Shown here: in pieces, positions 23,301 to 33,446 of the stretch
Numbering within the stretch: the first letter of the stretch is position 1
Layout of the letters: every line of letters begins with the position of its first letter
Assembly: GCA_026874595.1 (NCBI GenBank)
Contig: CM049311.1
Coordinates: forward strand, 5,865,676 to 5,929,675
From: Sipunculus nudus
Taxonomy: Eukaryota; Annelida; Sipuncula; Golfingiida; Sipunculidae
Length of the DNA: 64,000 nucleotides
Reading direction: 5' to 3'
The notes under the pieces: model-generated
Databases searched by the model: none
What the model was told of the DNA's origin: nothing
The model's input: only the letters and a program-made list of their open reading frames with translations
Position numbers and translations under genes: made by a program

Positions 23301-26148
23301 AACACCTTACCCAGTTGGATTTCTCTATGTTTTTATGTACATTTCTGTGTAACCAAACATTCAGATTCTTGAATTTTAATTTTCATTATATGTTTGTGTA
23401 ATATTTTTTTTCAAATCAGGCTAATTGTTCAGGTGACCTTTAACGTATACAGAAATATTGTTGATGAGCTGAGGTTGTAGTAGGTATTAACTGGATACAT
23501 GTGCATATCATCTGTTGGTAAATGTCTATAGTATAATTCTTCATATGAAAATAGGGTGCTGGATATGGCTCCTTCTATTAAATGTTATTTTGGAAGTCAT
23601 ATCCTTTTAAAAATGTTGTCCTTCAATAAGCCATTATGACTGAAAGTAGTAGGAACTTCTGTACTTTTTAACCTGATGACAAAAGACTTTACTATTCTAG
23701 AACATTATGCACATCATGGTTTTGTGACAGCGTTTCTCTGGTGTATACCTCATAATATTTACTTATTTTTTCCAGAGGGAAAGTTTGTTTATATGTCCAT
23801 GTAAGGATTTAAAATTAAATTATGAATACATTCTTTGTAATGACAGGAAGAAAATATGCATTTATTATTCTAAGCATTCTCAGTAAATTAGATTAAGTAC
23901 CTCCAGACCTTGGACCTTGGTTCTACCGGCAGTTAATTAGATATAAACAGAAGACTTGCCAAGAGGAAAATAAAGTTTGTAGCCATAATAAGAATTTTTA
24001 TGTATAAATGTGTTTACTACTTTCTATATGCATTGTAATTATAAGTTTAGATAGTTTACGATAGATTGCTGTGTACTACATATTATACACATAGTAATTA
24101 TAAGTTTAGATAGTTAATGGCAGTATTACTGTGACCCACAGGAGGTTGATACAAATGAACCAAACCAGCCGGCAGCGAGGACAGCAGTGGAAGAACAAGA
24201 CTTTTATGATGAAGTTCAAGGTCAGGCAGCATATGACGATGTCCAGCAGCAGCAGAAGCAGCCTCCGCAACCACAACAGGAGGAACCACAGGATCAAGAC
24301 ATTTACGACGAGGTACAGAACACCCAGCCCCAGCCGAGGGGTGACGCCGTGGAGACCGTCGCTGATCCTACACCGGGCCAGGGACTGAGAGCTATAGCTC
24401 TGTATGACTACCAGGCCAGTAAGTTGCTGTGAAGCTTAGACAGTAAGACAGATCAGGTGTGAGTTATTGATAAACTGGTATATCAGTGAACACAGGCGCT
24501 TTGGTATTTTATAGAATAAATGGCCTGAAATAGGGTACTGCCTGCCTAGATATGATTCTAGTAACACAGAAATATTGGTGATATATAATGATAGTTTATT
24601 TTCTTATAACTAGTATTCCGTGAAAATTAAGGAGTCTGCCATGGTACCTGAAATCAGATGCAGTTGGAACTTGCAGCCTTTCCTGGCATTACCATTATTC
24701 ATGTGAATGAGATGCAAACTGCACATCTGCCATTTAGAATTTTAATTTCTCACCCATTAAGAAGATATATTTGAAAAGGATTACAAAATCTCATGTCACA
24801 TATCAGTATTTTATAAAAAAAAATTGACCACCAGACCTTATTATATAAATTTAAATGAATGTTTCTTATAATAGTCAGCTCTGTTTCTACATCATTTGCT
24901 TGATATTGTATTTATCCTGGTAGTAATGCTTATAGACAGTAAGAACTTATGTCAGTGTGTATGTATGTATGTATGTGGGGCATTGTGATTTAATGCCTTC
25001 ACTCATGATGCAAAATATATTGGGCCTTGCTTGATGTAGTTTCATATCTGTGATTCTTTCCAAATGAAGGTTTAGATAGAGAGATATGGGAGACCATAAT
25101 ATCTTAATAAAAATATAATTAGAAATAAAACTTAAAAATTTAAGTTGAGCTTATATTTATTGAAATTTTACTTTCTTTTCAGCTGATGAAGATGAAATTA
25201 CTTTTGACCCTGATGAGATCATCACAAATATTGAACAGGTATGGATGTACAGAATACACATTTTTCTAAAAATGCGTTTTATGTTTTTGAGAAGGACATA
25301 TTATCATACCCCCTTTGTACATGACAGATTTCACTTTCATGCAGACCAGATGCACAGACTGGATTTGATCTGGATTGTCAAGTGCAGATTTAATTCACAT
25401 TTAAATCATATTTCAATGTGAAGTCAATGACACCTCAACTCAAATATGGATAGTTCTAGCCATTGCCTACTACATTAAATGATAAAGCAGGCATTTTGTG
25501 TAAAGTACAGTTCTAAATGTATACCTGGTAAAACATTTATATTTATACAGCCATATAATATGGTGTGGTAACTAACCAGGGCCTTGATAGATTTTCACAA
25601 AACTTACCATAAACACTAACCAATAGATTATTGTGCCCAAGTTTGATCCTAGGCAAAATCAATATGCATATTTAATGAGGTCAGAGGACACCATGCAGGC
25701 TTATTTGTGGTGTCGCTGTGACAACTTACCAGGAATACAATGGATTTGGATGAGACTCACTAGAAATATTAACCAATATAATATCTCTGCCTAGGTTTGA
25801 TTAGCGGCAAAATCCTTGCATATTTAATGAGACCAGATATCACCAGACTTTTGTGGTGGATGGATAACATTACAAAAATAAGGTGGATTTCCATGGACTA
25901 TAAATATATACCAGTAGAGGTTCTCACCTGAATTAAATTTTCAGGTAATTCTACACACATTTAGTGAGATCAAAGGTCACCTGACCTACAACAAATGTTT
26001 TGTACCCTTGTGGTGCTCATGTTGTAATATTGTCAGTAAATTTGACCATGTATTATGTGTATTTCAGATTGACCCAGGTTGGTGGCGTGGTGAATGCCGA
26101 GGGGCCGTGGGTCTGTTCCCTGCAAACTTTGTTCAGCTGCTGGAGTAG
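476..26148 (+). CDS. CTTN: Cortactin, 3' 13 coding exons (5' end outside window)
   Basis: Cortactin is an F-actin- and Arp2/3-binding scaffold of the cell cortex, lamellipodia and endocytic sites, and a Src-family substrate. The joined exons are 476-605, 1263-1428, 3032-3142, 3824-3934, 7090-7200, 9643-9753, 16449-16615, 17219-17294, 17722-17942, 19769-19924, 24142-24418, 25183-25238 and 26068-26148. They read through in phase for 590 residues to TAG. In order the product has a linker ending [13 protein letters not shown], eight cortactin repeats built on GFGGK(F/Y)GVQxDRxDK (mammalian cortactin has about 6.5), a charged helix (about 328-401), a Tyr/Pro/Gln-rich linker with YEDA, FYDEV, AYDDV and IYDEV motifs, and an SH3 domain (about 537-590) with ALYDY, GWW and GLFPANFV. 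The first exon starts mid-codon, so the Arp2/3-binding acidic exons lie upstream. HS1-type relatives are possible, but the high repeat number favours cortactin. Confidence 0.96.
606..1262 (+). other. Cortactin intron
   Basis: AT-rich intron of 657 bp with a gtcagc donor and a ccctgcag acceptor. Nothing else recognisable. Confidence 0.8.
1263..1428 (+). CDS. CTTN: Cortactin exon b: end of repeat 1 and whole repeat 2
   Basis: Reads [20 protein letters not shown], then the second repeat with [15 protein letters not shown], ending HQSQK plus one base (phase 1). The donor is gttagt at 1429. If the donor is missed, an in-frame TAG follows at 1431-1433. The last 28 bases of this exon are the first unit of the downstream 44-bp tandem array. 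Confidence 0.95.
1401..2705 (+). repeat. 44-bp minisatellite seeded from cortactin exon b and its splice donor
   Basis: About 29-30 head-to-tail units of roughly 44 bp, each carrying AAGGCAGCCAAATATCAG followed by TCTCAGAAAGGTAAATATAA or close variants (GTTAGT, GTTATT, GTTAAT). The first unit is the coding end of exon b plus its own donor and the first intron bases, so the array arose by duplication across an exon-intron boundary. Every unit therefore retains a donor-like AAAG/GTnnnT. The units vary at a few positions, with one or two internal deletions near 2680. Confidence 0.95.
2706..3031 (+). other. Cortactin intron, remainder after the minisatellite
   Basis: Unremarkable AT-rich sequence ending in the polypyrimidine tract and acceptor tttttgctgcag that serves the next repeat exon. 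Confidence 0.7.
3032..3142 (+). CDS. CTTN: Cortactin exon c: repeat 3
   Basis: A 111-bp phase 1-1 exon encoding one 37-residue repeat: [19 protein letters not shown], then [18 protein letters not shown]. Acceptor tttttgctgcag, donor gtaccc. Confidence 0.96.
3143..3823 (+). other. Cortactin intron
   Basis: AT-rich intron of 681 bp between repeat exons. No additional exon or repeat recognised. Confidence 0.7.
3824..3934 (+). CDS. CTTN: Cortactin exon d: repeat 4
   Basis: A 111-bp phase 1-1 exon encoding [19 protein letters not shown], then [18 protein letters not shown]. It is the closest relative of the preceding repeat exon, as expected for a tandem exon duplication. Acceptor tttttgcag, donor gtcaga. 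Confidence 0.96.
4473..6779. mobile_element. Probable non-autonomous element with a hairpin at its left end
   Basis: The left end begins AGCTCAGCTGA, then a short spacer, then TCATCTGAGCT. This is a near-perfect 11-bp hairpin, followed by a run of GTCCGTCC-like sequence. The right end carries CAGCTGAGCGCCGTGACCC and cccttgttg. From memory, this arrangement resembles abundant interspersed repeats of bivalve genomes. There is no transposase ORF inside. The exact ends, and whether both belong to one copy, are uncertain. Confidence 0.4.
5318..5465. repeat. CT-rich microsatellite
   Basis: Imperfect (TC)n tract grading into CCTT/CCTC-rich sequence. It produces spurious Ser/Leu or Arg/Glu reading frames on both strands. 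Confidence 0.9.
7090..7200 (+). CDS. CTTN: Cortactin exon e: repeat 5
   Basis: A 111-bp phase 1-1 exon encoding [19 protein letters not shown], then [18 protein letters not shown]. More divergent than repeats 3 and 4: DRxDK becomes DRKDS and AVG becomes AEG. Acceptor attttacag, donor gtaacg. Confidence 0.95.
7201..9642 (+). other. Cortactin intron
   Basis: A 2.4-kb AT-rich intron. Short open frames (for example around 8030 and 8895) have no exon signals or family resemblance. Nothing further recognised. Confidence 0.65.
9643..9753 (+). CDS. CTTN: Cortactin exon f: repeat 6
   Basis: A 111-bp phase 1-1 exon encoding [19 protein letters not shown], then [18 protein letters not shown]. The acceptor aaactatcag has a weak pyrimidine tract; the donor is gtaacc. 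Confidence 0.95.
10380..12200. repeat. Decayed GGTGGCGCCACC-family repeats
   Basis: Diverged copies recur at roughly 130-180 bp. They share phrases such as ttttatgcaaa…ggtt…cacatga, ggcgccacct (10611-10620 and about 12010) and gtgccacctac. The same phrases appear in the foldback element at 33882-36169. The two sub-blocks appear to lie in opposite orientations. Confidence 0.5.
13971..14908. mobile_element. TA-flanked MITE, pogo/Tigger-like terminal repeats
   Basis: A 938-bp element beginning CAGTGAAACTCC and ending GGAGTTTCACTG, a perfect 12-bp terminal inverted repeat, with TA on both sides (13969-13970 and 14909-14910). Subterminal GAGTTGTCCGC motifs recur at the right end, with related motifs at the left. 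No transposase ORF is present, so the element is non-autonomous. The TA duplication and CAGTG start fit the Tc1/mariner superfamily, pogo/Tigger group; the family assignment is inference. Confidence 0.75.
16449..16615 (+). CDS. CTTN: Cortactin exon g: repeat 7 and first half of repeat 8
   Basis: A 167-bp exon encoding [19 protein letters not shown] with a degenerate second half ([18 protein letters not shown]), then [18 protein letters not shown] with no intervening intron. It ends in phase 0 with donor gtgtgt. Confidence 0.94.
16616..17218 (+). other. Cortactin intron
   Basis: A 603-bp AT-rich intron with a poly-A run near 16923. Nothing else recognised. Confidence 0.7.
17219..17294 (+). 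CDS. CTTN: Cortactin exon h: end of repeat 8
   Basis: Encodes [20 protein letters not shown] and KPDTS, the truncated tail of the last repeat leading into the helical region. Acceptor tgtttcag, donor gtaagg, phase 1 end. Confidence 0.93.
17295..17721 (+). other. Cortactin intron
   Basis: A 427-bp intron. No feature recognised beyond its splice sites. Confidence 0.7.
17722..17942 (+). CDS. CTTN: Cortactin exon i: charged helical region
   Basis: Encodes [20 protein letters not shown], followed by about 50 residues dominated by Glu, Arg, Lys, Ala and Gln. This is the predicted alpha-helical segment that follows the repeats in cortactin; the SRFENMAK stretch matches the family's KFENLAK-type start. 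GC content is higher than in the flanking introns. Donor gtaggc, phase 0. Confidence 0.95.
17943..19768 (+). other. Cortactin intron
   Basis: A 1.8-kb AT-rich intron. Open frames here (for example 19161-19385) are hydrophobic AT-rich chance frames. Nothing else seen. Confidence 0.65.
19769..19924 (+). CDS. CTTN: Cortactin exon j: proline/tyrosine linker
   Basis: A 52-codon, phase 0-0 exon containing [10 protein letters not shown] and [17 protein letters not shown], ending [13 protein letters not shown] aligns with the Src-phosphorylated VYEDAASF site of vertebrate cortactin (family knowledge), so it is a likely phosphorylation site. Acceptor gtctacag, donor gtaacc. Confidence 0.93.
19925..24141 (+). 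other. Cortactin intron (4.2 kb)
   Basis: AT-rich. Holds short tandem CACCCCAAATCA-like repeats (about 20125-20200) and a 24-base G run at 22382-22405. No exon recognised; the flanking exons are both phase 0. Confidence 0.65.
22382..22405 (+). repeat. Poly-G run (24 G)
   Basis: An uninterrupted run of 24 G, one of several such runs in the window. Confidence 0.95.
24142..24418 (+). CDS. CTTN: Cortactin exon k: Tyr/Gln/Pro linker and SH3 start
   Basis: Encodes a linker with three acidic tyrosine motifs, FYDEV, AYDDV and IYDEV (about residues 475, 484 and 508 of the in-window protein), separated by Gln/Pro-rich sequence. It then encodes [11 protein letters not shown], the first strand of the SH3 domain. 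The motifs look like Src-type phosphorylation and SH2-docking sites. Ends in phase 1 with donor gtaagt. Confidence 0.95.
24419..25182 (+). other. Cortactin intron inside the SH3 coding region
   Basis: A 764-bp AT-rich intron with a short TATG microsatellite at about 24959-24977. Nothing else. Confidence 0.7.
25183..25238 (+). CDS. CTTN: Cortactin exon l: SH3 middle
   Basis: A 56-bp exon encoding [18 protein letters not shown] (with a split Thr), matching the RT-loop and diverging-turn region of the cortactin SH3 domain. Acceptor ttcttttcag, donor gtatgg. Confidence 0.96.
25239..26067 (+). other. Cortactin last intron
   Basis: An 829-bp intron. It contains weak internal repetition (aaggtcacc- and gaccag-like phrases around 25670-25990), perhaps an old interspersed repeat. 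Confidence 0.55.
26068..26148 (+). CDS. CTTN: Cortactin exon m: SH3 end and stop
   Basis: Encodes [20 protein letters not shown] and FVQLLE before TAG. The WW pair, the Gly-Leu-Phe-Pro-Ala-Asn motif and the chain end directly after the SH3 domain match the cortactin C-terminus. Acceptor gtatttcag. Confidence 0.97.
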   Translation: MDPGWWRGECRGAVGLFPANFVQLLE

Positions 26149-26500
26149 CTAGAGCTGAGACATGTGATGTCATCATCATCTAAACAATGGCATACTGATC
26201 ATATACCATACAAACATACATTAATGCAAAAACCTGTACATTTATATAATAAAATGAACAGGAGAAACCTGTACATTTATATAATAAAATGAACAGGAGA
26301 TGTGTTCATACATTTTATATCACACATATATATGTACATATGGGTGTGAAATACTAGACATTTCATGTTTTATATAAAATCAGAATTCAGATTCACAGAA
26401 GTTTCCTATATACACTGTCTGTTTTCATGACACTTTTTTTATGAAGGTTAAAGCTAAGGCTAGGAGTGCTTTGCCTGTTAATAAAGAGAAAGGTAACTAT
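26149..26500 (+). other. Cortactin 3' UTR (approximate)
   Basis: AT-rich trailer with AATAAA signals at 26248-26253, 26283-26288 and 26480-26485. The true cleavage site cannot be fixed from sequence alone. Confidence 0.5.
26231..26300 (+). terminator. Tandemly duplicated polyadenylation-signal segment
   Basis: A 35-bp segment (26231-26265) is repeated exactly at 26266-26300. Each copy carries AATAAA, about 100-140 bp after the cortactin stop. Confidence 0.7.
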
Positions 26501-27766
26501 ATATGATAATGAATCAAATGTATTTTTATTAAACATTCAGGGTTTTATATTTCCCTTGTATATGGCTCAGAATATTCTGATATTCGCAACTTGTGCTTAA
26601 GAGAGACTTCATTATTCATACCTCTTGATGGCTCTGGTGGGATTTGTATTAGAAGCTGTCCACCCTCCAAGTCCACTGCTGTAACCACTGGGCAATGTTC
26701 TACTTCTGTAAGTAATGTGACAGACTTTATCATGGATTTTCTGAAAACGTTTTGAGGGATGATACATATATTGAAAGGAAATAATAATTGGCTCAAAACT
26801 GACAAATTAATGGGCACAAATTACTAACTTGTAATTGAAAATCTGTGTTGTTTCATGTATATAAGATTTCTACTGTGATTCATATACTGTATATGTACAT
26901 TTGATGTAAAATTTTCAGTGTACATCTTTTTTACATCTCTGAGAATCTTCTAAATGTCTTGTGACTACATTATTATACTACAGTTGCTTCATGCTCAGTG
27001 TGGCTCTGCATTTTTCGCTTCGTCTTTAATATATATACAGCAGAATCTCCCATGTTAAATTTTATGGTCTGAACTGGAAAATTGAAAATTTACACACCAA
27101 TTGCAGTCACAGCTGAATTCCTTTACAAAGAAATGTACAGATCTTACACTATGCATATGTTTAACAAAATATTTGTACTTTGTATATATTTATGATAATA
27201 TTATATATATACGGATGAAACATATACCTATATTCATCTTGGGAGGAAAGAGTGTGATATCACTGATGTGTCAGCAAAGCTGCCTGCAGTTAGCTCAAAC
27301 TATATATTGCATGGAGTTTGTAACAGAAAACCTGCATCTGATGCTGCTAGTATTTGCATAATCATAGAAATATGCTTACAGTGTTCCGATGCCTACAGTA
27401 TTTGTATGACTGAAGTGAAAAAGCACAGTTTTATCAGTTTGACACATTCCATGTAATTTCACAGTTAATGCACAATTGAAGAGTCTGTTAAGTTGTCTTA
27501 CTTTTAACTGTTGACAGATATCATTAGAACCTAAATTGCTGCTTTGCCATGGGGCCCTTTGCAGTATTTATGAAATTTGCACTTCCTCAGGTTATTAAAG
27601 TGTACTACAGATGGCACTCATTTAATTGCTAACTGAAAAATGGCAGTCACATGACTTCACTTACCACATACCTGTAAATATTCCTACAATCAAAGATCAC
27701 AGAGGTTAATGAACAGAGGGTTTATAGGGTTCATAATAGTTTATAATAGCTTAAATATTATATAAG

Positions 27767-27773
<7 letters not shown>

Positions 27774-27804
<31 letters not shown>
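27774..27804. repeat. TA dinucleotide microsatellite
   Basis: About 15 TA units in an AT-rich context downstream of cortactin. Confidence 0.9.
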
Positions 27805-27809
<5 letters not shown>

Positions 27810-30800
27810 TTCTTAAGGTGAAAAGATATAATCAAAAGGTTTTTGTTAAATGATGAATATTTGAATTTGTTGTATTTTCCAGTAGTTTGTTATTTTACCA
27901 TGATTGTCTCAAAGTAATTATTGAATTGATGCAGATATATATCAGTTGTCAAATTATATCTACAGCATTATACATGAGGTACCAGTCTATTAGCATGTAC
28001 TCCTGAAGCATTATACATGAGGTACCAGTCTATATGCATGTGCTCCTCAGATTTTGGCATCAGTCTGCAAGCAGTGTTAGTTCACAGAGTCTCCACTAGA
28101 AGCCACCCCAGTACAGATTTGAGTCCAATTTTGTACAGAATTCTCATAATTGAAATGCAGGTGTATATTTTATTTCATTTCCTCCTTCTAAAGGTGACAA
28201 TGAAAATAAGGAATTAATCATTTTTTATTAATGAAAATTGTTCATCTGAGCCAGATAAGGGTTGGAATTCCATTCAAACAGTTGTTATTTGCCCCAAACA
28301 CTGGCAAAACAGTTCTGTACACAGAACTTGACAATATGCTACAGTCCTTTAGGTCCAAAACTCAGCCTTTTTTATTGCTCGTTTTATACTTAATTCTTGC
28401 ATTATTATTTGTTTTTGCGGGACATCTGTGCTCTACATAAGATGTGTCAGTTGTGCATATTGCTGATAGCAGGGTGTTGTTTTATATCAAAACATGTTTC
28501 TGTACTCTTTAGGTTCCTTTTCTTTCTGTATAGTCTTCCACAATAAATCATATTTTGTGCCTTTTATAGAAAAAAAGTTTTTTTCATTTTTATTATATGA
28601 TATATACATATATTTGTGTGTTAGGATGAGTGAACATGAACATTTAGAGGCGTTCAGTGGAATAATTGAAATTGATAACAGGAAATGAGCCAAGGAATGA
28701 AAATGCATTAAAAGAACAGGACAGAGCTGAGGGAAAGATCTGCACGTAACATGAAAGTTGTGTATTAAGAACTGAGGAATGATGTAACAAGAAAAATAAT
28801 GAAAAAAAATTATTTTGCCATGTTACCCACAGAATATAAGTCACGTGATAAAATGTCAGATTTTCTAGCTGGATTTAAACAGGAACTTTCTACATGTAAT
28901 GGTTATAATTTGGCAGGTTTTTGCCATGAAACTCCAATACAACAGATCACTGTAACCTAATTTTAGGTTTCTAAAAATATTACCAGAACCTGGATGTATA
29001 ACAGACAAGACGAGGCCTAACAGATACCCTACATGCCATATAAGAAAACCAGAAGGAGGAATGATTGAGACCCATTGCTATAGCAAATGATGAGATTGAG
29101 AAGTTGTGCAAAGGCATGACTGAAGGTTTGAAAAAATTTGTTTTGAGCATGACTCACAGCTATCAATGAAAGTCAATTTAGCTAAAAATTATGACAGTTC
29201 TATGGGGAGTAAGAGCAACCTTGTCTCTGATCGAATAGTTTTGGAGACGTGTGACCTATTGAAACATATTAGTTTTTTCAACTGTTCAGTTTTGATTTGA
29301 ACCATCAAGTCTTTCCTTTGTACCAGTTTACAGTGTCAGTAGTCGCACAGATGGTAACACTGTCATAAACATTCACCTGATCTTGTTTAGAACTTGCCTA
29401 AATGAGATCGAGTCATGCCCATAGATCAGGTGTGCACTATCTGTAAAAAGCTGTAAGTTTTTCTTTGGAAATTTTTGCATTAGAGCACATTTTTCCTGTC
29501 TGAGCTGATCATGTTCAAATAAAGCCCTGTCACTGCATGGTCTGCCATAGATTCTGCAATAACTGTTGTCACAGAGACTGTACAATGTATAATAATACAA
29601 CCCAGGTGTTTATGCAGTGCATAACAATAATATTTACTTTCTTAGGGTAAAAGTACATGTACAGAGTGCAGACTTGCTGTTTTAAGTTAACATATTCAGC
29701 TAGACAGTTCAGAACATTTGGTTGTTTCTGGTTCCCTATTATCCCCTTGCAACGAAGTAGTGAAAGGGATAAAGTAATTCCTCTGTCTTGAGTCAGTCTG
29801 TCCAGAATAGGCTTGTGGATTGAATTCTAGCCAAACTGTTTGACCAAAACTGTTCATCTTGCACATATGGCTAACCAACGTATACATGAAGAACCCTATT
29901 GGTTTTGATGTCATGGGGTCAAAGATCATGGCCACAGGACCCACTCATTGAAAATGTTTGTGGACCCATTTTAAGCTAAACCATTTGATCCTCTAATCTT
30001 GCAAATATATTGCTCACCCACCCATTGATGAAGAACCCTATCAATTTTGAGGTCACAGGTTTAAAGGTCATGGCTACAGCGTTCACTTCTTGAAAAAGCT
30101 AGATTACCCATTTTAGGCCAAATCGTTTGTCCAACACCTGTCAGTGTCATCTTGCTCATATGGCTCACCTACCCATGGATGAAGAGCATCCCCTCTCATG
30201 GGGCATAATTAAAATGGATGTATTATACAGTGTGAAAATGAGGAGGGCAGCTCTCTGGCTTGACCTTTGCTCCTGTGACCTCAGACTAAATAGGGATCTT
30301 CATCTTCTGACCCCTCAACAGTGGGGGGGGGGGGGGGGGGTGCTGAAATGGCTTGCCTGGTTCTGCACCCTGTGATATGACATAGCCAAAGATTTTAAAA
30401 GTGACAGGCTGAACTGGCTTGATTTTAAAATATTTATAAGCCCATGATCAGGCATAATTGTTTATGAATATGATATTGATACGGTTTTCTCATTAATTTA
30501 TTTCACTACTTTCATAATATATACAAGGTATGATATTGAGCATATTTGGATATAATTAGCAATGTGCTTCATATTTACTATCATAAGTGAATTAATAAAT
30601 GTTGGCAGAACTGAAATAATATTGCAGGAGCATAGTGGGTTTTAAAAAACACACACAAAATCTTCTACCACATACCTAACACTAGTAAAAATAATCATGT
30701 ATTTGTGTGAAAATTGACCCGATTTAAAATCAAACATGTATTTTCTCTCTGTGCAAGCACTGTTTAATTAAAACCATGTGCAGTGTGGCCATGAACGACA

Positions 30801-31724
30801 CCATACCAGCAAATTTTTATTAATTTAACTATGACTATTAACCTTGTTGTTATTCCATGATAATCTGGGACTGTACTGTGACCACTAAAAATAATGAGAT
30901 AATCCTTTAGTACACACAACAACCTCGTTGTTATAGAAGCCACTAACATGATATAAATGCCACATATTTCACACTACACTGACAATGTTACAGACAGTGT
31001 ACAAAAAGGCATGGTCAGTTCCACAGATGGACACGCACACATTCACAACTTGAAACTGAATAATTTCATTATATTTTCAAACAAGTATAATATACATGAA
31101 ATATGCACATGCACAGCCAGTGGGGGTTGAGAGGCAGAATGGTATTTTCTGTACAGATGAATATACAAGCGACCTTTAGATTTTCCTGATGAAGAATGCA
31201 TTTTAACTCTGTTTTGAAGTATTCATGATCAAAGTAACAATCACATTTTACACTGTACATCTATGTTAATGTAAAAAGATTAACAACCAATGACTCATAA
31301 AAACTGCTTCATTTGCTTCTGGGTATTATCAAATGTTGATCATGTTCAGATAAACTTTGCTTATTTAAAAAACTTCCCCATGATGAGGAAGAAAGGTGGC
31401 ATTGTCTGACTTATTATTTGCTTGATTACAGCATGCATGCAGGATGGTTATAATTTTACCGTATCCCTTACAACCATGGGAATTATCCACAACATCCACT
31501 GCCATATAAGTCCAAAAGTATCGGTAATCTTTAGCATACGGCTTTATCACAGTATAATTTGCGTCCACTAGGATTTAATGCTGCTGGGGGTATTCATTAG
31601 CATTCAGTTGTCAAGAACAAGATTATACACATAATTAACATTATCAGTAAAACAATGTAAATATTTATAACTAGATATTTCTTGGCACCACAGGTGCCAT
31701 AGTATCCCCAGACAATTAATCCCT

Positions 31725-31768
31725 CCCCCCCCCCCCCCCCCCCTTTATGAATAGCCCCCCCCCCCCCC
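31725..31768 (+). repeat. Two adjacent poly-C runs (19 and 14 C)
   Basis: C runs at 31725-31743 and 31755-31768 are separated by tttatgaatag. Confidence 0.92.
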
Positions 31769-31799
31769 TCCCCGGTCTTCAGCAGCAATTAATATCAGA

Positions 31800-32700
31800 T
31801 CACACTCATAGAAAAGGTCACTCTCATGGAAAAGGTCATGACCCCAATTTCAATATACATCATCCCATAACCCATGTGTATGTATATGCATAATATGAAA
31901 GAAATCTGTCCATTAGTTTTTTACTTATAATGCTCACAGTACTGTTAAGTGGCAATGATGGGGTATTAAATGGCATGAAAACAAGTTAAAGAATAACAGG
32001 TGGCGCTACCAGTTTCCAGGACATGACAACACTATCCAAGATCTTCGGTCAAGTTGATTTTTGGACCAATCCATGCATCCCTTATTGAGATATTAATGAT
32101 TTTGTGTGATTTTCACCATATATGGCAATATTCAAGGTCAAGGCCACTCTCATAGGAAAGGTCATGACCCCAATTTAAATAAACATCATCCCATAACCCA
32201 TATCTATGTATATGCATAATATGAAAGAAATCTGTCCATTAGTTTTTGACTTATAATGCTCACAGTACTGTTAAGTGGCAATGATGGGGTATTAAACGGC
32301 ATAAAAACAAGCAATAGAATAACAGGTGGCGCCACCTGTTTCCGGTACATGACAACACTATTCAAGATCTTTGATCAAGTTGATTTTTGGACCAATCCAT
32401 GCTTCTCTTATTGAGTTATTAATGATTTTGAGTAATTTTCACCATATATGGCAAAATTCAAGGTCAAGGCCACTCTCATAGGAAATGTCATGACCCCAAT
32501 TGGAATAAACATCATCCAATAACCCATATCTATGTATATGCATAATATGAAAGAAATCTGTCCATTAGTTTTTGACTTATAATGCTCACAGTACTGTTAA
32601 GTGGCAATGATGGGGTATTAAACAGCACGAAAACAAGTAAAAGAATAACAGGTGGCGCTACTAGTTTCCGGTACATGACAACACTATCCAAGTTCTTCCA
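31800..32700. repeat. Tandem repeat with a period of about 325 bp, three copies
   Basis: The phrase aaggtcatgaccccaat recurs at about 31829, 32157 and, slightly changed, 32486. Each time it is followed by gtatatgcataatatgaaag, then tgctcacagtactgttaag, then a ggtggcgc(t/c)ac core. A more decayed fourth unit may extend to about 32960. The second unit contains the perfect 20-bp palindrome AACAGGTGGCGCCACCTGTT (32321-32340). Confidence 0.8.
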
Positions 32701-33446
32701 TCAGCTTGATTTTGGGATCAATCCATGCAAGATTTCTTGAGTAATTATAGAATTTGTGTGATTTTCCCCAAAATTGGACTAGGACACTCTCCTAATCAAG
32801 GTCATGACCTCATTTTAAAAAGGCGTCGTCCTCTCATCCATATCTATACATATACCAAGTTTGGTAAAGATCCATGAAATATTTTTTGAGTTATCAAGCC
32901 AACAAGATTTATATGGGGCGGCGGCAGGGGGACCGGTATGAAAACATAGTATCCCCCGACTTTGTCTGTAGTTCAATGAACTAGATACAAAGGGGTCAGA
33001 AAAGCTCAACAAATATCAATATTGTACATGAAAGACAAAATGGTAATTTTGACAGCCAATGCCCTTTCAGACCAAAACTGCTATGGTTAATGGGGCATGC
33101 ATACATTTAATCACATTCAGTCAGTTGAATTCAATGTTTTGAGACAAGACTTGCCTCTTGCAAATATATAAGAAATATCTTTCATGTATAGTCAGTCTAT
33201 CACTTTTTGTCAGTTCGGTGGTCACAGATTGCCTCTGCTCTCATGTTCTGTTTGACCTGAGCTTTGATTAGAGCAAAATTGTCTATAGATGGCTCTATTC
33301 CACACAATTCCATATAAACTGTACAGTATTCTTGGCAGTTGTGATGAAAACAAAACAGTCTGCAGGTTGCACACTAAACAACACACCACAGTTTATATTT
33401 CTTGTTTTTAAACCTATTCTGCACTCTCACTCTCCATTACATCAGG

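Larger units (their letters stand above)
26501..33446. other. Intergenic, AT-rich, repeat-bearing
   Basis: No supported gene. Holds a TA microsatellite at about 27774-27804, a small tandem duplication at about 27964-28045 (catgaggtaccagtctat), a three-unit diverged repeat of about 145 bp near 29870-30190 (atgaagaaccctat…ggtcatgg), poly-G/C runs and a 325-bp tandem repeat (31800-32700). Reading frames here are short and lack splice context. Confidence 0.65.
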
